A DNA stretch of 5,986 nucleotides from Serpentinimonas sp. (lineage in GTDB: Bacteria > Pseudomonadota > Gammaproteobacteria > Burkholderiales > Burkholderiaceae_C). Below, piece by piece: positions 3,875-5,986 of this stretch (within the stretch, counting starts at the first letter, position 1; every line of letters starts with the position of its first letter). Under the pieces are notes generated by a model. It worked only from the letters and a program-made list of their open reading frames with translations, did not search any database and had not been told where the DNA came from. A program made the position numbers and the translations under genes. The stretch spans positions 1 to 5,986 of the forward strand of contig JALOSG010000163.1 of NCBI GenBank assembly GCA_025458665.1. Reading direction: 5' to 3'.

Positions 3875-5986
3875 TCAGTGCAGCGCGCGGTAGATGGTCT
3901 CGGCGAGTTCTTCCGAGATGCCTTCCACCGTGGCCAGGTCCTGCACGCTGGCGCTGGCCACGCCGCGCACACCGCCAAAGCGTTGCAACAGGCGGGCGCG
4001 CTTCTTGGGGCCCACGCCGGGTATGTCTTCCAGCTTGCTGCCCCCGGTGCGGGTGCGGGCGCGCTGCGCACGCATGCCGGTAATGGCAAAGCGGTGGGCT
4101 TCGTCCCGGATCTGCGCTACCAACAGCAAGGCGGCGGAATCGGCACCGAGGTAGATTTTTTCGCGTCCGTCGGCAAACACCAGTTCTTCCAGGCCCACCT
4201 TGCGGCCCTCGCCCTTCTCCACGCCCACGATGCGGCCCAGGTCCAGGCCCAGGGACTCGAACACCTCCCGGGCCACGCCCACCTGGCCCTTGCCGCCATC
4301 AATCAGCACGAGGTCGGGCAGGCGCTGGGAGGACTTGGCCGGGGCGGGCTCGGCAGCTCCCGTGGTTTCGGGGGCTACGGTGGCGTCGGCGGGGGGCGCC
4401 AGCTTGCCGTAGCGGCGTTGCAGCGCCTGGCGCATGGCGGCGTAATCGTCCCCCGGGGTGATGCCGTCGATGTTGTAGCGGCGGTACTGGCTGCTCTGCA
4501 TCTTGTGTCCCTCGAACACCACGCAGGACGCCACAGTCGATTCGCCGGCAGTGTGGGAGATATCGAAACACTCGATGCGCAGGGCCTCCAGCTGGTCGTC
4601 GGGCAGATCCAGCGCCTGCACCAGGGCGCGGGTGCGGGCCTGCTGCGAGCCTTCTTCAGAGAGCAGTTGCGCCAGCTTGATGTCGGCGTTCTTCTGCGCC
4701 ATGTCGAGCCACGCGCGGCGGTGTTCGCGCGGCTGGAATACGGTGTGCAGGCGTATGCCCGTCTGCTCGGTGAGCGCGTCGATGAGGCGCGGGTTCACCG
4801 GCGCACCCAGCACCAGCACGGGAGGCGGCACGGTGTCGGTGTAGTGCTGGGCGATGAAGGCTTCCAGCACACGCTGTTCCACGGTGGTGGGGGTGGCGCT
4901 GTCTGACGCATTGTCTGACGCGTTTTCTGTATCTGGCTCGCTGTCCATGCTGGCCAGCACGGCGCCATCTTCCACGTGGCTGGGGAAGAAGGGCCGGTCG
5001 CCCAGGTGGCGCCCGCCGCGCACCATGGCCAGGTTCACGCAGGCGCGGCCACCCTGGAAGCGCACCGCCAGAATGTCCACATCCTGGTCGGTGGTGCTTT
5101 CCATGGATTGCTGGTGCAGCACGCGGGACAAGGCCGTCATCTGGTTGCGCACCTCGGCGGCCTGCTCGAACTCCAGCTTGTCCGAGTGCGCCATCATGCG
5201 CTGCTCCAGTTCGTCGAGCACGGCCTGGGTCTCGCCGCGCAGGAACGCCGAGGCGCTGCGCACGTCCTGCGCGTAGTCGGCCGGGGACACGAAGCCCACG
5301 CACGGCCCCGAACAGCGCTTGATCTGGTAGAGCAGGCAAGGCCGAGTGCGGTGGTTGAAGACGGTGTCCTCGCAGGTACGCAGACGGAACACCTTTTGCA
5401 GCAGCTGTATGGTTTCCTTCACCGCCCAGGCGCTGGGGTAAGGGCCAAAGTACTGGTGCTTTTTTTCCACCGCGCCGCGGTAGTAAGCCATGCGAGGGAA
5501 CCACTGCGGGTTGTGGTCGGCGGGTGCGGCGGGCGCTGCGCCACTGGCAGAGGCTGCCGCGGCAGGCTTGAGGCTGAGCGCGGGGGTCCAGCTGCTGGCA
5601 CCCAGGCGCAGGTAGGGGTAGCTCTTGTCGTCCCGGAACAGGATGTTGAAGCGCGGCTGCAGCGTCTTGATGAGGTTGTTTTCCAGCAGCAAGGCCTCGG
5701 CCTCGGAGCGCACCACGGTGGTCTCCAGCCGCACGATCTTGCTCACCATGTGGCCGATACGGGTGCCGCCATGCGTTTTCTGGAAGTAGCTGGACACGCG
5801 CTTCTTCAGGTCGCGCGCCTTGCCCACGTAGAGCAGCATGCCTTGCGCATCGAAATAGCGGTAGACGCCGGGCAGGCTGGGCAGCGCAGCCACGTCCTGC
5901 AAAAGCTCGGGCGGATGGGCAGCGGCTGGCGACTGAACCGACCCGGCGGGGTCGGTGGGGTCGGTGGGCTCGGCGGGCTCTGGTTT
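3875..5986 (-). CDS. uvrC: Excinuclease ABC subunit C (5' end cut by right edge)
   Basis: UvrC is the nuclease of nucleotide excision repair: recruited by UvrB, it cuts the damaged strand on the 3' and then the 5' side. Numbering here counts from the TTG codon at 5902. The GIY-YIG nuclease (11-98) has Y14, Y25, K28, R35, Y39, E74 and N86. The cysteines C177, C189, C197 and C201 have the spacing of the E. coli iron-sulfur ligands. The UVR/UvrB-binding segment is at 228-265. The RNase H-like nuclease has D447, D486, D535 and H603, corresponding to E. coli D399, D438, D466 and H538. Two helix-hairpin-helix motifs lie at 624-674. The frame stays open to the window edge for 28 codons before the TTG, which lacks a clear Shine-Dalgarno. 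I therefore treat the true start as outside the window. At 703 or more residues it exceeds the E. coli protein (610) because of Ala/Pro/Ser-rich insertions at about 112-130, 319-341 and 502-528. It probably heads the operon continuing into pgsA. Confidence 0.97.
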   Translation of the reverse strand, partial: KPEPAEPTDPTDPAGSVQSPAAAHPPELLQDVAALPSLPGVYRYFDAQGMLLYVGKARDLKKRVSSYFQKTHGGTRIGHMVSKIVRLETTVVRSEAEALLLENNLIKTLQPRFNILFRDDKSYPYLRLGASSWTPALSLKPAAAASASGAAPAAPADHNPQWFPRMAYYRGAVEKKHQYFGPYPSAWAVKETIQLLQKVFRLRTCEDTVFNHRTRPCLLYQIKRCSGPCVGFVSPADYAQDVRSASAFLRGETQAVLDELEQRMMAHSDKLEFEQAAEVRNQMTALSRVLHQQSMESTTDQDVDILAVRFQGGRACVNLAMVRGGRHLGDRPFFPSHVEDGAVLASMDSEPDTENASDNASDSATPTTVEQRVLEAFIAQHYTDTVPPPVLVLGAPVNPRLIDALTEQTGIRLHTVFQPREHRRAWLDMAQKNADIKLAQLLSEEGSQQARTRALVQALDLPDDQLEALRIECFDISHTAGESTVASCVVFEGHKMQSSQYRRYNIDGITPGDDYAAMRQALQRRYGKLAPPADATVAPETTGAAEPAPAKSSQRLPDLVLIDGGKGQVGVAREVFESLGLDLGRIVGVEKGEGRKVGLEELVFADGREKIYLGADSAALLLVAQIRDEAHRFAITGMRAQRARTRTGGSKLEDIPGVGPKKRARLLQRFGGVRGVASASVQDLATVEGISEELAETIYRALH
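4901..4924 (-). repeat. Tandem 12-bp duplication inside uvrC
   Basis: Two adjacent 12-base units, gtctgacgcatt and gtctgacgcgtt on the plus strand, differ at one base. They encode NASD-NASD in the acidic, low-complexity insertion of UvrC (residues about 319-341 counted from the codon at 5902). In-frame duplication lengthens the loop without breaking the protein. Confidence 0.75.
5942..5977 (-). repeat. 9-bp tandem repeat in the N-terminal extension of uvrC
   Basis: Four adjacent 9-base units on the plus strand: cccggcggg, gtcggtggg, gtcggtggg and ctcggcggg. The middle two are identical. In the uvrC frame the repeats at the edge encode P-E-P, A-E-P, T-D-P, T-D-P, a tripeptide series of small residue, acidic residue, proline. 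It precedes the GIY-YIG domain and is probably disordered. Whether further copies lie beyond the edge cannot be seen. Confidence 0.7.

Noticed and set aside
3832..4089. N-terminal extension of pgsA to 275 codons
   Set aside because: The extra residues overlap the end of uvrC and resemble no PgsA; the family N-terminus starts at the ATG at 3831.
3773..4906. Long plus-strand open frame (377 codons) opposite uvrC
   Set aside because: It runs antisense to uvrC codons for conserved catalytic motifs and has low-complexity Gly/Ala/His composition; no independent support.
1..5986. CRISPR array, insertion sequence, prophage or toxin-antitoxin module
   Set aside because: No spaced direct repeats, terminal inverted repeats with transposase, integrase or small paired genes are visible on either strand.

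Overview
This 5986-base window is GC-rich, and every gene I can support lies on the minus strand. It looks like ordinary core chromosome of a betaproteobacterium, most likely a member of the Comamonadaceae (Acidovorax/Comamonas/Delftia-like). That placement is an inference from GC-rich codon use, the HU, PgsA and UvrC sequences and the gene order; no marker gene proves it.

In the direction of transcription (right to left), the first block is a probable operon. It runs uvrC (nucleotide excision repair, cut by the right edge), pgsA (phosphatidylglycerophosphate synthase), an EamA/DMT-family ten-helix transporter, and an NAD-dependent tartrate/D-malate dehydrogenase of the isopropylmalate dehydrogenase superfamily. 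Gaps are 43, 21 and 29 bases. The uvrC-pgsA pair is a widely conserved neighbourhood. The transporter and dehydrogenase are accessory metabolic genes attached behind it. A probable intrinsic terminator follows the dehydrogenase.

The second block starts with a leader of about 270 bases containing several hairpins. It continues with hupB (HU DNA-binding protein, GTG start) and, only 36 bases later, a tRNA-Val(UAC) gene with encoded CCA. A strong intrinsic terminator follows. The start of ppiD (membrane-anchored periplasmic folding factor) comes just 19 bases beyond its T-tract, and ppiD runs off the left edge. The hupB-ppiD adjacency matches the E. coli lon-hupB-ppiD arrangement, here with a tRNA and a terminator in between.

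I found no mobile element, CRISPR array, phage gene or undescribed multi-gene system. The points worth a second look are regulatory: the hupB ribosome-binding site displayed in a hairpin loop, the terminator placed tightly before ppiD, and the EamA gene that has a pure pyrimidine tract instead of a Shine-Dalgarno sequence and is in frame behind a UGA-C stop of pgsA. Low-complexity, repeat-bearing insertions in UvrC are also notable.
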